A stretch of 64,000 nt of DNA from Cellulomonas persica (GCF_007989825.1 NZ_BJUA01000002.1:124001-188000), one strand, 5' to 3'. Numbered from the stretch's first letter, positions 35,332 through 45,840 are shown. Numbers and translations are program-made. The notes: generated by a model from the sequence alone, not told the origin.

Positions 35332-37326
35332 TTGGCCCCACCCACACGCCGCCGCCGGCCGGTTCGCACCCTGATCACGCTGGTGGTCATCGTCGTGCTG
35401 CCCTTCCTGGCGGTCTTCATCGGTACGAAGACGTCCGACGCGACCTGGACCCCCAAGCTGGCCCTCGACCTCGAGGGCGGGACGCAGGTCATCCTGACCC
35501 CGGTCTCGACCGACGGTCGTGAGCCGACGTCGGAGGACATCAGCCAGGCGATCAACGTGATCCGTCAGCGGGTCGACGGATCGGGCGTGTCCGAGGCCGA
35601 GATCAGCAGCCAGGGCGGCAACAACATCGTCGTCGCCATCCCGGGCAAGGCGTCCGAGGAGACGATCGAGACGATCAGCCGGTCGTCGCACATGGAGTTC
35701 CGCCCGGTCCTCGTGCAGGACTACGCGTTCTCGGCGCCGACCGAGGAGCCGACCGCCGACCCGAGCGCCGACGCCACGGGTGCGCCCACGGCCGAGCCCA
35801 CCGCGGACGCGACCGCGTCGGCCGGGGACGAGACGGCCACGCCGACGCCGACCGAGTCGGCCGACACGACCGCGGACGCGACCGACGACGCGAGCGCGCC
35901 GGCGACGCCGCCCGCGGACGACGCCACGACGGAGCCGACGCAGGAGCCGACGGCTGCGGCCGAGCGCCCGAGCGAGCCCGCGTCGGCGAGCGACGTCGCC
36001 TACTGGGTCACGGACGACCTGCGCGCCGAGTTCGACGCGCTCGACTGCACCGACCCGGCGAACCTCGGCGGCAGCATCGCGGGCACGCCCGACGCCGCGT
36101 TCATCAGCTGCGGTGTCGACGGGGACGGCAACAGCGACGGTCTGAAGTACATCCTCGGTCCCGTCGAGATCGACGGGAAGGAGATCGACTCGGCCTCGTC
36201 GGGTCTCGAGGTCCTGCCGAGCGGTGCGATGGGCAACCGCTGGGTCGTGAACATGGAGTTCACGTCCAAGGGCGCCGACCAGTTCACCGACGTCACGACC
36301 CGTCTGGCCACCCAGAGCGAGCCCCTCAACCAGTTCGCGATGGTGCTCGACGGCCTCGTCATCTCGGCGCCGAGCGTGAGCCAGGCGATCCCGAACGGCA
36401 GGGCCGAGATCTCGGGCAGCTTCAACCAGACGTCGGCCGCGCAGCTCGCGAACCGCCTGAACTTCGGTTCGCTCCCGCTCGACTTCACGGTCCAGAGCGA
36501 GCAGCAGATCTCGGCCACGCTCGGCACCGAGCAGCTCGAGAAGGGTCTGCTCGCGGGCGTCATCGGCCTGCTGCTCGTCGTGCTGTACTCGATGCTCCAG
36601 TACCGCACGCTGGGCCTCGTCACGGTCGCGTCGCTCGCGATCGCGGCTGTCCTCACGTACGGCGTGATCACGATGCTGTCGTGGACGCAGGGGTACCGGC
36701 TGTCGCTGCCGGGTGTCGCGGGTCTGATCGTCGCGATCGGCATCACCGCGGACTCGTTCATCGTCTACTTCGAGCGCATCCGTGACGAGCTGCGCGAGGG
36801 CCGGGCGCTCGGCGCCGCGGTCGAGCGCGGCTGGGCGCGTGCCCGCCGCACGATCCTGGCGTCCGACGCGGTCAACCTCATCGCGGCCGTGGTGCTGTAC
36901 TTCCTGGCGGTCGGCGGGGTGCGCGGCTTCGCGTTCACGCTCGGCCTGACGACGATCATCGACGTCATCGTCGTGTTCCTCTTCACCCACCCGCTCATGG
37001 AGGTCCTGTCGAAGACGAAGTTCTTCAGCGAGGGCCACCCCGCCTCAGGTCTCGACCCGCGGCGCCTGGGCGTCACCGGGCCGCGCTACGTGGGTCGCGG
37101 CAGGGTCGTGACAGGTCTGCGCACGGACGTGGAGCAGGGCGACACGGCGGCCACCGCCGACGTGCGCACGCCCGCGACGGTCGGTGCACGCAAGGACGGT
37201 CTGACCATCGCCGAGCGTCGGGCGGCGCAGCGCGCCGCGGCGCAGGGCGGGCCTGCGGAGGCCACCACCTCCGACGTCAAGGACGACACGGCCGGCGACG
37301 CGTCGGTCGAGGGGAGCGAGCGCTGA
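35332..37326 (+). CDS. secD: Protein translocase subunit SecD
   Basis: This protein has 664 residues from TTG 35332, chosen because GAGAGAAG lies seven bases upstream. The first membrane span (about 14-31) is followed by LDLEGGTQVILTP and P1-domain segments. Residues 134-222 are a Pro/Thr/Ala/Asp-rich insert with no fold, exposed outside the membrane. The C-terminal half has five spans with the GLIVAIGITADSFIVYFERIRDE signature. SecDF uses proton flow to pull exported proteins. Confidence 0.96.
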   Translation: MAPPTRRRRPVRTLITLVVIVVLPFLAVFIGTKTSDATWTPKLALDLEGGTQVILTPVSTDGREPTSEDISQAINVIRQRVDGSGVSEAEISSQGGNNIVVAIPGKASEETIETISRSSHMEFRPVLVQDYAFSAPTEEPTADPSADATGAPTAEPTADATASAGDETATPTPTESADTTADATDDASAPATPPADDATTEPTQEPTAAAERPSEPASASDVAYWVTDDLRAEFDALDCTDPANLGGSIAGTPDAAFISCGVDGDGNSDGLKYILGPVEIDGKEIDSASSGLEVLPSGAMGNRWVVNMEFTSKGADQFTDVTTRLATQSEPLNQFAMVLDGLVISAPSVSQAIPNGRAEISGSFNQTSAAQLANRLNFGSLPLDFTVQSEQQISATLGTEQLEKGLLAGVIGLLLVVLYSMLQYRTLGLVTVASLAIAAVLTYGVITMLSWTQGYRLSLPGVAGLIVAIGITADSFIVYFERIRDELREGRALGAAVERGWARARRTILASDAVNLIAAVVLYFLAVGGVRGFAFTLGLTTIIDVIVVFLFTHPLMEVLSKTKFFSEGHPASGLDPRRLGVTGPRYVGRGRVVTGLRTDVEQGDTAATADVRTPATVGARKDGLTIAERRAAQRAAAQGGPAEATTSDVKDDTAGDASVEGSER

Positions 37327-38420
37327 TGGCCGCCGGATTCGCCCAGTGGGGCAACGACCTGTACACCGGTCGTCGCTCGTACGACATCGTCGGACACCGA
37401 CGCATCTTCTACATCGCCTCGTCGATCCTCGTCCTGATCTCGGCCGTGCTGCTGATCAAGCCGGGCCTCAACCCCGGGATCGAGTTCCGGGGTGGCTCGG
37501 AGTTCGTCGTCTCCGGCATCGAGGGCGACCGCGACCAGCAGCTCGCGATCGACACGGTCAAGTCGGTCGCGTCCGACGCGTCGCCCGAGGTCACGAACCT
37601 CGGCAGCGACTCGCTGCGCATCCAGGTCGGTGAGCTCACGGACAAGGAGGTCAACGAGGTCGGCGACGCCCTGCAGGCCGCGTTCGACGTGACCGAGGAC
37701 GAGATCACGACGCAGTTCGTCGGACCGACCTGGGGCCAGGACGTCTCGCGCAAGGCGATCACCGGCATCCTCGTGTTCCTCGTGTTCGTCACGGTCGTCA
37801 TGACGATCTACTTCCGCAACTGGCGCATGGCGCTGGCGGCACTGATCGCGCTCTTCCACGACCTGATCATCACGGTCGGCCTGTACGCGGGCATCGGCTG
37901 GGAGGTCACGCCGGCGACGGTGATCGGCTTCCTGACGATCCTCGGGTACTCGATCTACGACACGGTCGTCGTGTTCGACAAGGTGCGCGAGAACACGGCC
38001 GACACGCTCGACCAGAGCCGGTTCACCTACGCCGAGAAGGCGAACCTCGCGGTCAACCAGACGCTCGTGCGCTCGATCAACACCTCGGTCGTCGCCTTGC
38101 TGCCCGTCTCCGCGATCCTGTTCGTCGGGGCGTTCGTGCTGGGCGCGGGAACCCTGCGGGACATCGCCCTCGCGCTGTTCGTGGGCATGCTCATCGGTGC
38201 GTACTCCTCGATCTTCCTCGCGACGCCGCTCGAGGTGACGCTGCGGGAGCGTGAGCCGCGCATCAAGGCGCACACCGCCAAGGTCCTCGCGGCCCGCGCG
38301 GGAGCCGACGCGGGTGAGGGCGCGGAGCGCGTGGCCCTGGTGCACGCGGCCGGTCAGCTGCGCCCCGGCACCCACCTCGGCCAGGCGGCGCAGCCGAAGC
38401 GGCGCAAGCCGTCGCGATGA
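37326..38420 (+). CDS. secF: Protein translocase subunit SecF
   Basis: This protein has 364 residues; the ATG overlaps the secD stop (TGATG). The first span is near 28-42, the P4-like domain follows, and four or five C-terminal spans include TILGYSIYDTVVVFDKVREN, the SecF signature. The C-terminus is a basic tail ending KRRKPSR. Confidence 0.97.
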   Translation: MAAGFAQWGNDLYTGRRSYDIVGHRRIFYIASSILVLISAVLLIKPGLNPGIEFRGGSEFVVSGIEGDRDQQLAIDTVKSVASDASPEVTNLGSDSLRIQVGELTDKEVNEVGDALQAAFDVTEDEITTQFVGPTWGQDVSRKAITGILVFLVFVTVVMTIYFRNWRMALAALIALFHDLIITVGLYAGIGWEVTPATVIGFLTILGYSIYDTVVVFDKVRENTADTLDQSRFTYAEKANLAVNQTLVRSINTSVVALLPVSAILFVGAFVLGAGTLRDIALALFVGMLIGAYSSIFLATPLEVTLREREPRIKAHTAKVLAARAGADAGEGAERVALVHAAGQLRPGTHLGQAAQPKRRKPSR

Positions 38421-38986
38421 GCGGCGCCGCCCCGGGCCCGACCGCGCAGGACCCGGCGCGCGACGAGGTCGTGCGCCGGGTCCACTCGCTCGTCCGGCTG
38501 GTCCCGGACTACCCCCAGCCGGGCGTCCTGTTCCGGGACATCACGCCGCTGCTCGCCGACGCGAGTGCGTTCGCGGACGTGGTGACCACGATGGCCGCCC
38601 CCGTGCCCGGGCCCGTCGACCTGGTCGCGGGCATGGAGGCGCGCGGCTTCCTGCTGGCCGCCCCCATCGCGACGGCGCTCGGTGCCGGGCTCGTGCCGGT
38701 GCGCAAGGCCGGCAAGCTGCCGGGCCCGATCGCGTCCGAGGCGTACTCGCTCGAGTACGGCGAGGCGGCGATCGAGATCCAGCCGTTCACCATCCCGGCC
38801 GGCGCGCGCGTGCTCGTCGTGGACGACGTGCTCGCGACCGGAGGGACGGCGGCGGCGACGGTGCGGCTGCTGCGCTCGTGCGGTGCCGAGGTCGTGGGGC
38901 TCTCGTTCCTGGTCGAGCTCGCGGGGCTCGACGGCCGTCAGCACCTGGACGGCCTGCACATCGACTCCGTGGTGACCGTCGACTGA
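38417..38986 (+). CDS. apt: Adenine phosphoribosyltransferase
   Basis: This protein has 189 residues, overlapping secF by ATGA. The PRPP-binding motif VLVVDDVLATGGTAAA is intact, with YPQPGVLFRDITPLL near the N-terminus as in Apt enzymes. It salvages adenine to AMP. The secF-apt-rel order is widely conserved. Confidence 0.97.
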   Translation: MSGAAPGPTAQDPARDEVVRRVHSLVRLVPDYPQPGVLFRDITPLLADASAFADVVTTMAAPVPGPVDLVAGMEARGFLLAAPIATALGAGLVPVRKAGKLPGPIASEAYSLEYGEAAIEIQPFTIPAGARVLVVDDVLATGGTAAATVRLLRSCGAEVVGLSFLVELAGLDGRQHLDGLHIDSVVTVD

Positions 38987-38997
38987 CCCGTCGCCGT

Positions 38998-39041
38998 GTC
39001 GTCCGCTGACCCGGCGGCGTCGGGTCCGGCGACCGGACGAC
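38998..39041. terminator. Nested stem-loop after apt
   Basis: An outer stem GTCGTCCG / CGGACGAC encloses an inner hairpin GACCCG / CGGGTC. It lies 12 bases after the apt stop and may end the secDF-apt transcript. Confidence 0.45.
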
Positions 39042-39140
39042 GGCCGCCGCAGGGGTGCGCGCCGTACGCCGACCGGTCCGCCGGACGGCAGCGCGCCGCC
39101 CGGCAGACGGCCCGCGTGCGAGTGGCTCCTGCGACGGTCG

Positions 39141-39146
39141 TAGACT
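39141..39146 (+). promoter_or_regulatory. -10 element of rel
   Basis: TAGACT sits 38 bases before the chosen rel GTG. No clear -35 element is visible. Confidence 0.4.
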
Positions 39147-39183
39147 CGTGCGATCCAGCGTGACCAGCACGGAGGGAGTCCGG

Positions 39184-41544
39184 GTGACCGAGGACCTCGC
39201 CGCGCCCACCGCAGGCGACCGCACGCCGGAGGCGTCAGCGGGTTCGTCGGCCGGGCAGGCGTCGGGTGCGTCCGGCGAGCAGAACGGCTCGTCGGCCTCG
39301 CGCGTGCGCGCCGCCCTGACGCGGTTCGGGGGCGCCCGAGGCCCCGCGTACCCCGCGCTCGAGCCCGTGCTCCAGGCCGCTCGCGCGAACCACCCCAAGG
39401 CCGACCTCACCACGGTCGAGCGCGCCTACGTCGTCGCCGAGCGCGCGCACCGGGGGCAGCTCCGCAAGAGCGGCGACCCGTACATCACGCACCCCGTTGC
39501 GGTCGCGACGATCCTCGCCGAGCTCGGCATGACGCCCTCGACGCTCGTGGCGGCGCTCCTGCACGACACGGTCGAGGACACCGAGTACTCGCTCGAGCAG
39601 CTGCGACGCGAGTTCGGGCCCGAGGTCGCGATGCTCGTCGACGGCGTCACGAAGCTCGACAAGGTCACCTACGGTGACGCGGCGCAGGCCGAGACCGTCC
39701 GCAAGATGGTCGTCGCGATGGCGCACGACATCCGCGTCCTGGTCATCAAGCTCGCGGACCGGCTGCACAACGCGCGCACGTGGAAGTTCGTCCCTGCCGC
39801 GTCGGCCGAGAAGAAGGCGCGCGAGACGCTCGAGATCTACGCCCCGCTCGCCCACCGGCTCGGCATGAACACCATCAAGTGGGAGCTCGAGGACCTGTCG
39901 TTCGCGACGCTCTACCCGAAGGTGTACGACGAGATCGTCCACCTCGTCGCCGAGCGTGCACCGGCGCGCGAGGAGTACCTCGCGGTCGTGCGCGACCAGG
40001 TGGGGGCGGACCTGCGGGCCGCGAAGATCAAGGCCACGGTCACGGGCCGGCCGAAGCACTACTACTCGATCTACCAGAAGATGATCGTGCGGGGCCGCGA
40101 CTTCGCCGACATCTACGACCTCGTGGGCGTGCGTGTCCTGGTCGACACGGTCCGGGACTGCTACGCGGCGCTCGGTGCGCTGCACGCGCGGTGGAACCCG
40201 GTGCCGGGCCGGTTCAAGGACTACATCGCCATGCCCAAGTTCAACCTGTACCAGTCGCTGCACACGACGGTCATCGGGCCGGGCGGCAAGCCGGTCGAGA
40301 TCCAGATCCGCACGCACGACATGCACCGGCGAGCGGAGTACGGCGTCGCGGCGCACTGGAAGTACAAGGAGAACGCCAAGAACGCGACCGACGACGCACC
40401 TGCGGGCGGCGACATGACGTGGTTGCGTCAGCTCGTCGACTGGCAGCGCGAGACGGCCGACCCGACGGAGTTCCTCGACTCGCTGCGCTTCGAGATCGCC
40501 GGCTCCGAGGTGTACGTGTTCACGCCCAAGGGCGACGTGATCGCCCTGCCGCAGGGCTCGACACCCGTGGACTTCGCGTACGCGGTGCACACCGAGGTCG
40601 GGCACCGCACGATGGGCGCGCGCGTGAACGGCCGTCTGGTGCCGCTCGACTCGACGCTCGAGAACGGTGACGTGGTCGACGTCTTCACGTCGAAGTCGGA
40701 GACCGCGGGTCCGAGCCGCGACTGGCTGGGTTTCGTCAAGAGCCCGCGCGCGCGCAACAAGATCCGCCAGTGGTTCTCCAAGGAGCGCCGCGAGGAGGCG
40801 ATCGAGCACGGCAAGGACTCGATCGCCAAGGCGATGCGCAAGCAGAACCTGCCGATGCAGCGCCTGCTGTCGCACGAGTCGCTCGTCGCTCTCGCGACCG
40901 AGATGCGGTTCCCCGACGTCTCCGCGTTGTACGCGGCCGTCGGTGAGGGGCAGGCGTCTGCTGCGAACGTCGTGCAGCGGCTCGTGCAGTCGCTCGGCGG
41001 CGAGACGGGCGCCGAGGAGGACCTGGCCGAGACCGCACGTCCCGGCCCGACCGCGCGTCGCGTCCGCACGGGCGACCCGGGCGTGGTCGTGCGCGGCGTC
41101 GACGACGTCTGGGTCAAGCTGGCGAAGTGCTGCACACCCGTGCCCGGAGACGACATCGTCGGCTTCGTGACGCGCGGCGCGGGCGTGAGCGTGCACCGCA
41201 GCGACTGCATCAACGTCGAGCAGCTGCGCAACCAGCCCGAGCGCATGGTCGACGTCGAGTGGAGCCACACGTCGTCGTCGCTGTTCCTCGTGCAGATCCA
41301 GGTCGAGGCACTCGACCGGGCGCGCCTGCTCTCGGACGTCACGCGGGTCCTGTCGGACCACCACGTCAACATCCTCTCGGCGTCCGTCTCGACGTCACGC
41401 GACCGCGTCGCGATGTCGCGGTTCGTGTTCGAGATGGCCGAGCCGTCGCACCTGACCTCGGTGCTGGCGGCGGTGCGCAAGATCGAGGGCGTGTTCGACG
41501 TCTACCGCCTCACGGGGGCACGTCCCGACGACGCGCTGCGCTGA
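39184..41544 (+). CDS. rel: Bifunctional (p)ppGpp synthetase/hydrolase Rel
   Basis: This protein has 786 residues from GTG 39184, with GGAGGGAG upstream; the frame extends to 39055 but that part has no ribosome site. Domains in order: HD hydrolase (H103, HD at 127-128), synthetase ([13 protein letters not shown], then [11 protein letters not shown]), TGS ([25 protein letters not shown]), a helical and zinc-finger region ([17 protein letters not shown]) and a C-terminal ACT domain. Both catalytic domains look intact, as in mycobacterial Rel. Confidence 0.97.
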   Translation: MTEDLAAPTAGDRTPEASAGSSAGQASGASGEQNGSSASRVRAALTRFGGARGPAYPALEPVLQAARANHPKADLTTVERAYVVAERAHRGQLRKSGDPYITHPVAVATILAELGMTPSTLVAALLHDTVEDTEYSLEQLRREFGPEVAMLVDGVTKLDKVTYGDAAQAETVRKMVVAMAHDIRVLVIKLADRLHNARTWKFVPAASAEKKARETLEIYAPLAHRLGMNTIKWELEDLSFATLYPKVYDEIVHLVAERAPAREEYLAVVRDQVGADLRAAKIKATVTGRPKHYYSIYQKMIVRGRDFADIYDLVGVRVLVDTVRDCYAALGALHARWNPVPGRFKDYIAMPKFNLYQSLHTTVIGPGGKPVEIQIRTHDMHRRAEYGVAAHWKYKENAKNATDDAPAGGDMTWLRQLVDWQRETADPTEFLDSLRFEIAGSEVYVFTPKGDVIALPQGSTPVDFAYAVHTEVGHRTMGARVNGRLVPLDSTLENGDVVDVFTSKSETAGPSRDWLGFVKSPRARNKIRQWFSKERREEAIEHGKDSIAKAMRKQNLPMQRLLSHESLVALATEMRFPDVSALYAAVGEGQASAANVVQRLVQSLGGETGAEEDLAETARPGPTARRVRTGDPGVVVRGVDDVWVKLAKCCTPVPGDDIVGFVTRGAGVSVHRSDCINVEQLRNQPERMVDVEWSHTSSSLFLVQIQVEALDRARLLSDVTRVLSDHHVNILSASVSTSRDRVAMSRFVFEMAEPSHLTSVLAAVRKIEGVFDVYRLTGARPDDALR

Positions 41545-42136
41545 CCTCGGGGACGCGGCCCGGCCGGCACGCCCGGTCGAGCGCCACGTCCAGGACCGTG
41601 TGCGCGCGTCTCACGTGCCGCCGGCCGGCGAGCGCGTCGAGCCGGCGCCGCACGACGCGCAGGTCGAGCCCGAGCGCCTCGAGCTCGACGAGCCGTGCGA
41701 CGGCGTCCTGCGGCGCGAGCCACCGGGCCACGTCCTCGCCCGTCCGCTCGGGCGTCGTCACGGCCGTCCCTGCGACGAGCATGACGTCGGTGGGTCCGAG
41801 CGCCGCCTCGGCGCACGTGCGGTCCGGGCGTGGCGCCGGCCGCCGGACGCCGACCGGCACGAGCACGCACGCTCGGCTCGGTGGCCGTGCACCCGTGTGC
41901 ACCCATGCGGCGCTGTCCCGGCCGAGCACGCCGTGCCGGGGGAGCGCCGGACCGAGCGCCCGGGCACGATCGCTCGGTCCGGGCGGTGCGGGGCCGGTCA
42001 CCGCGACGACGTCGGTGACGGGCAGCAGCACGCCGTCGCGCAGCATGCCGGTCCACTCCGAGCTCAGGGTGTGCTCGCGACGGACCAGCCGGGGCAGGGC
42101 GAGCCCGGCAGGGAGCAGCGAAAGGGCGTCGGTCAT
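41510..42136 (-). CDS. AbiEi-antitoxin-like protein without a toxin partner
   Basis: This protein has 208 residues from ATG 42136. The layout fits the AbiEi-type antitoxin/transcriptional-regulator family of actinobacteria: a helical N-terminus, [14 protein letters not shown], a VLVPVGVRR strand, and [15 protein letters not shown] then a helical C-terminus. I see no AbiEii nucleotidyltransferase gene nearby. The 3' end overlaps the rel 3' end by 35 bases on the opposite strand. Family assignment is by pattern. Confidence 0.6.
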   Translation of the reverse strand: MTDALSLLPAGLALPRLVRREHTLSSEWTGMLRDGVLLPVTDVVAVTGPAPPGPSDRARALGPALPRHGVLGRDSAAWVHTGARPPSRACVLVPVGVRRPAPRPDRTCAEAALGPTDVMLVAGTAVTTPERTGEDVARWLAPQDAVARLVELEALGLDLRVVRRRLDALAGRRHVRRAHTVLDVALDRACRPGRVPEVSAARRRDVPP

Positions 42137-42200
42137 CCGCTGAGGATGCCCGACGCCCTCTCGTCGTCGCTGGCGGCCTGTGGACGACCGCCGGTGCGCG

Positions 42201-44012
42201 TCAGCCGCGCGCGTCCTGCGCGGCCCGCTGCACCTGCTCGAGCCACGCGCGACGCGCGTCGAGGGCCGCCTGCGCCTCGGCGATCCGGCGCTCGTCCTTG
42301 GCGGCCTTGGCCCTCTCGAGGTCCTTCTCGAGCCCGACGATCGCCTGCTCGAGCTGCGCGGCCGCACCCTCGGCGCGCGCACGCGTCTCGGGGTTGGTGC
42401 GCGTCCACTGCTTCTGCTCGGCGTCGCGGATCGCGGTCTCGACCGCGCGCAGCCGGCCCTCGACGCGCTGGATGTCGCCGCGCGGGACCTTGCCCGCAGC
42501 CTCCCAGCGGTCCTGGATGCCACGGATCGCCTGCTTGGCGGCCGCGAGGTCGGTGACCGGGACGAGCGCCTCCGCCTCGACGAGCAGTGCCTCCTTGACC
42601 TGCAGGTTCGCCGCGAACTCGGCGTCCGTGGCCGCGTTCTGGGCGTCGCGGGCCGCGAAGAAGGCGTCCTGCGCGGCGCGGAACCGGGCCCACAGCGCGT
42701 CGTCGTCCGCGCGACTGGCACGCCCTGCGGCCTTCCACTGCGTCATGAGGTCGCGGAACGCGCCCGCCGTGGCGCCCCAGTCGGTGCTCGACTGCAGGCT
42801 CTCCGCCTCGGCGACGAGGCGCTCCTTGGCGGCCTTCGCCGCCGCGTTCGACTGCTCGAGCTCGGCGAAGAAGTGCCGGCGCTCACGGTCGAACGTGGTG
42901 CGGGCGTGGCTGAAGCGCTTCCAGAGCGACTCCTCCGTCGGCCGGTCGAGGCGCGGCCCGGTCCGCTGGGCGTCCTTCCACTGCTCGAGGAGCCCACGCA
43001 GCTGCTCGCCCGCAGGACGCCACTGGATGCGGCTCGGGTCCGTCTGAGCGATCTTCTCGGCCTGCTCGACGATGGCCGTGCGGGCCTGCACGGCAGCGGC
43101 ACGCGCGGCCTGACGCTCGGCCTCGGCACGCGCCCGGCGCTCGGCCGCGACGCCCCGCAGCGCGTCGAGCCGCGCCCGCAGCGCGTCGAGGTCGCCGACG
43201 GCCGCCGGCTCGGCGGTCTCCTCGGTGAGCTTGGCGAGCGTCTGGTCGATCTCCTTGACCGACAGGTCGGTCGCGCTCAGGCGGGCCTCGAACACGGCGA
43301 CCTTGGCCTGCAGGTCCAGGAAGCGCCGAACGTAGAAGGCCAGCGCCTCCTCGGCCGACGCACCGGGGTACTGGCCGACGACGCGCTCGCCCGCGGCCTC
43401 GCGGACCGAGACGGTGCCGTCGGCGTCGACCGAGCCGAACGTCGCGGCGTGCGCGGCCTCGGCGGCATCGACCGGCGGGGTCACGACGACCGGGGCTGCC
43501 ACGGGGGCAGCGGGCGCGGCCGCTGCGGCTGGGGCCGCCGCCGCGACCGGCGGGCGCGGCACGGGCCGCGGGCCGGGCTTGATCGAGGCGGGGGTCGGCC
43601 GGGGACCGGGCTCAGCCGCGGCGTGCTCCTCGGCGGGTGCGTCCGACGAGGGCGCGTCGGGAGCCGCCTGGTCGGCGGCGGGCTCGGTGGCGTCGGCCTC
43701 GTCGGCCGCGGTGGGCTCAGCCGCGGCCGCGTCGTCGGCGGTGGGCTCAGCCGCGACCGTCTCGTCCGCAGGCTCAGCGGCGACCGCCTCGCCGTCGGCG
43801 GGCCGGGTCGCGACGGGCTCGTCCGCTGCCGCCGGCTCGGCCTCGGCGGAGGCCTCGGTCGGCGTGGCCTCGGTCGGGGTGGCCTCGTCGGTGACGTCCT
43901 GCGCCGTCGGCGCGGTCGCCTCGTCGGTGGCAGGTGCGCTCGCGTCGGGGGAGGTGGGCTCCGTCGCGCCGTCGGCGGCGAGCTCGGCCGACTGGTCCGG
44001 GGTCTGCGTCAC
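42201..44012 (-). CDS. DUF349-domain protein with long disordered N-terminus
   Basis: This protein has 603 residues from GTG 44012, with GAGGGAG and GAAG upstream and a GTGA overlap with the isomerase gene. Residues 1 to about 180 are low-complexity Ala/Glu/Pro/Thr. The rest is helical with repeated DUF349 units such as WRPAGEQLRGLLEQWKDAQRTG and FRDLMTQWKAAGRASRADDDALWARFRAA. The family is a predicted coiled-coil, RNA- or ribosome-linked in some reports; function here is unknown. Confidence 0.88.
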   Translation of the reverse strand: MTQTPDQSAELAADGATEPTSPDASAPATDEATAPTAQDVTDEATPTEATPTEASAEAEPAAADEPVATRPADGEAVAAEPADETVAAEPTADDAAAAEPTAADEADATEPAADQAAPDAPSSDAPAEEHAAAEPGPRPTPASIKPGPRPVPRPPVAAAAPAAAAAPAAPVAAPVVVTPPVDAAEAAHAATFGSVDADGTVSVREAAGERVVGQYPGASAEEALAFYVRRFLDLQAKVAVFEARLSATDLSVKEIDQTLAKLTEETAEPAAVGDLDALRARLDALRGVAAERRARAEAERQAARAAAVQARTAIVEQAEKIAQTDPSRIQWRPAGEQLRGLLEQWKDAQRTGPRLDRPTEESLWKRFSHARTTFDRERRHFFAELEQSNAAAKAAKERLVAEAESLQSSTDWGATAGAFRDLMTQWKAAGRASRADDDALWARFRAAQDAFFAARDAQNAATDAEFAANLQVKEALLVEAEALVPVTDLAAAKQAIRGIQDRWEAAGKVPRGDIQRVEGRLRAVETAIRDAEQKQWTRTNPETRARAEGAAAQLEQAIVGLEKDLERAKAAKDERRIAEAQAALDARRAWLEQVQRAAQDARG

Positions 44013-44800
44013 TGGATCTTCACTCCCTCGATGATGACGTCGGACACGGGGGAGCCGTCGGACGACCCCTGTGCCGTGCCCGCGTCGGCGATGGCCTTGA
44101 CGACGTCCAGACCGGACGTGACCTGGCCGAACACGGTGTATCCGCCCGCCTGGTCCGACGGGATCTTGCTGGTCTCGTACACGATGAAGAACTGGGAGCC
44201 CATCGAGCTGCCGTTGTTGGACTGGCGGGCCATCGCGATGGTGCCGGCGGGGTAGGTGTCGTCCGCGGGTGCGTTCTCGATGGGTCCCCACGAGTAGCCG
44301 GGGCCGCCCATGCCGGTTGCGTCGGGGTCGCCGCACTGCAGCACGTAGATGTTCTCGGTCGTGAGGCGGTGGCATGTCGTGCCGTCGAAGAAGCCGTTCT
44401 CGGCGAGCGTCACGAAGTTGGCGACGGCCTGCGGCGCGGCGGCGCCGTCGAGCGTGATCCCGAGTGCGCCGGCGTTGAGCGTGAGCTCACCGGTCCACTC
44501 GCGACCCTCCGCGAGCGCGGGGTCGGGGACCGCCTCGGAGTTCGTCGGCTCGGCAGCCGGCGTCTGCTCGGCCGCGGGCGCGGTGGCGTCCAGGGGCGCG
44601 CCGTCGGTGGCGTACGCGGCGGGCGTGTCGTCCGACGATCCGGCGACGACCGCGGCGACGATGCCGATCACGAGGACGAGGGCACCGACGACGGACCCGG
44701 CGACAACCCGTCGACGACGACGAAGGGCGGCCTCGGCCTGCCGCGCCTGCCACTTCTCCTGACGGCGGCGCTCGTACTCGCGCTCCCGTTTGTTGGACAC
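44009..44800 (-). CDS. Membrane-anchored cyclophilin-type peptidyl-prolyl isomerase
   Basis: This protein has 263 residues from GTG 44800, with GAGGAG six bases upstream. A basic N-terminus (KREREYERRRQEKWQ) and one span (about 31-53) anchor it, then an Ala/Pro linker and the cyclophilin domain with FFDGTTCHRL, SWGPIENAP, TIAMAR and SSMGSQFFIVY. It probably acts on exported proteins outside the membrane. M. tuberculosis ppiB (Rv2582) sits at the same place. Confidence 0.93.
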   Translation of the reverse strand: MSNKREREYERRRQEKWQARQAEAALRRRRRVVAGSVVGALVLVIGIVAAVVAGSSDDTPAAYATDGAPLDATAPAAEQTPAAEPTNSEAVPDPALAEGREWTGELTLNAGALGITLDGAAAPQAVANFVTLAENGFFDGTTCHRLTTENIYVLQCGDPDATGMGGPGYSWGPIENAPADDTYPAGTIAMARQSNNGSSMGSQFFIVYETSKIPSDQAGGYTVFGQVTSGLDVVKAIADAGTAQGSSDGSPVSDVIIEGVKIQ

Positions 44801-44871
44801 CCGCACTCCTCGCGTGACTGTCTGTGCACCGTGCGGGACGCGATGCGTCGTCGCACTGTGGAACCTCGGAC

Positions 44872-44877
44872 AGTCTA
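44872..44877 (-). promoter_or_regulatory. -10 element of the isomerase-DUF349 unit
   Basis: On the minus strand this reads TAGACT, about 70 bases before the isomerase GTG. No clear -35 element is visible. Confidence 0.4.
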
Positions 44878-45001
44878 GGCAGCCGCACGACGTGCGCGAT
44901 CCGCACACGGCCTGCTGGGATCACAACCCGGTCACGGTCTGCGCCGCGGTCCGGCCCGGGCGAGCAGTCCGTGCTGGCGCGAGCGGCCGCGCGGACGCCG
45001 A

Positions 45002-45007
45002 TAGCCT
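45002..45007 (+). promoter_or_regulatory. -10 element for a leaderless MBL hydrolase mRNA
   Basis: TAGCCT ends six bases before GTG 45014, with no ribosome site between. Confidence 0.5.
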
Positions 45008-45013
45008 GCGGGC

Positions 45014-45751
45014 GTGGACCTGCTGACGGTGATCTCCCCGGTGTTCGGCGCCCGCACGAGCGTGCTCGTCGCGGACGACGGGGCGTGCGTCGTCGTGGAC
45101 GCGGGCGCGCTCGTCGCGGACGCCGTCGTGGGCCTCGTGCAGGAGCGCGGGCTGCGCCCGGCGGCGGTCCTGCTGACGCACGGCCACGCGGACCACACGT
45201 GGGGCGCGGGGGAGCTCGCGGAGCGCCTGCGCGTGCCCGTCCATGTCCACGCGCGCGACGCGTACCGCCTGGCGGACCCGTTCGGCACCCTCGGTCCGCT
45301 CGGCGGCGCGGCGCACGACCCGTCCGGTCCGCTCGCGCAGTCGCTCGTGGGTGTCGGCGCCGACCCGGCGTCGTACGTGGCTCCCGCCGACGTGCGGCGC
45401 TTCGGGACGTCCGGGTCCGACGAGGGTGCGGCCGAGCGCGACGAGGACGTGCCGCTCGAGCTCGGCGGGATCCGTGTCGTCGCCCGGCACGCGCCCGGGC
45501 ACACGGAGGGGTCGACGCTCTACCTCGTCGGCGATGTCGTGCTCACCGGCGACGTGCTGTTCGCGGGCACGATCGGCCGCACGGACCTGCCCGGAGGCGA
45601 CTCCCAGGTGATGGCGCGGACGTTGCGTGAGGTCGTCGCGCGGCTGGACCCCTCGACGCAGGTGGTCCCCGGGCACGGCCCGACGAGCGTGGTCCGGCAC
45701 GAGCTCACGACGAACCCGTTCCTGGTAGGTCTGTCCGGCGCCGACCGCTGA
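45014..45751 (+). CDS. Metallo-beta-lactamase-fold hydrolase, glyoxalase II-like
   Basis: This protein has 245 residues from GTG 45014. The zinc motif THGHADH (55-61) is present, with the later ligands in ARHAPGHTEGS, LTGDVLF and PGHGPTS. The layout matches hydroxyacylglutathione-hydrolase-like proteins; actinobacteria lack glutathione, so a mycothiol or other thioester may be the substrate. M. tuberculosis has the same gene beside hisS (Rv2581c). Confidence 0.9.
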   Translation: MDLLTVISPVFGARTSVLVADDGACVVVDAGALVADAVVGLVQERGLRPAAVLLTHGHADHTWGAGELAERLRVPVHVHARDAYRLADPFGTLGPLGGAAHDPSGPLAQSLVGVGADPASYVAPADVRRFGTSGSDEGAAERDEDVPLELGGIRVVARHAPGHTEGSTLYLVGDVVLTGDVLFAGTIGRTDLPGGDSQVMARTLREVVARLDPSTQVVPGHGPTSVVRHELTTNPFLVGLSGADR

Positions 45752-45840
45752 CGGGGCCGCGCGGGGCCGGGCCTGCGGGCCGGGCCGGTCGCTGAGACAT
45801 CCCGACGAGCGCGGCCTCGTCGTCTGGGAAGATCGTTGCC

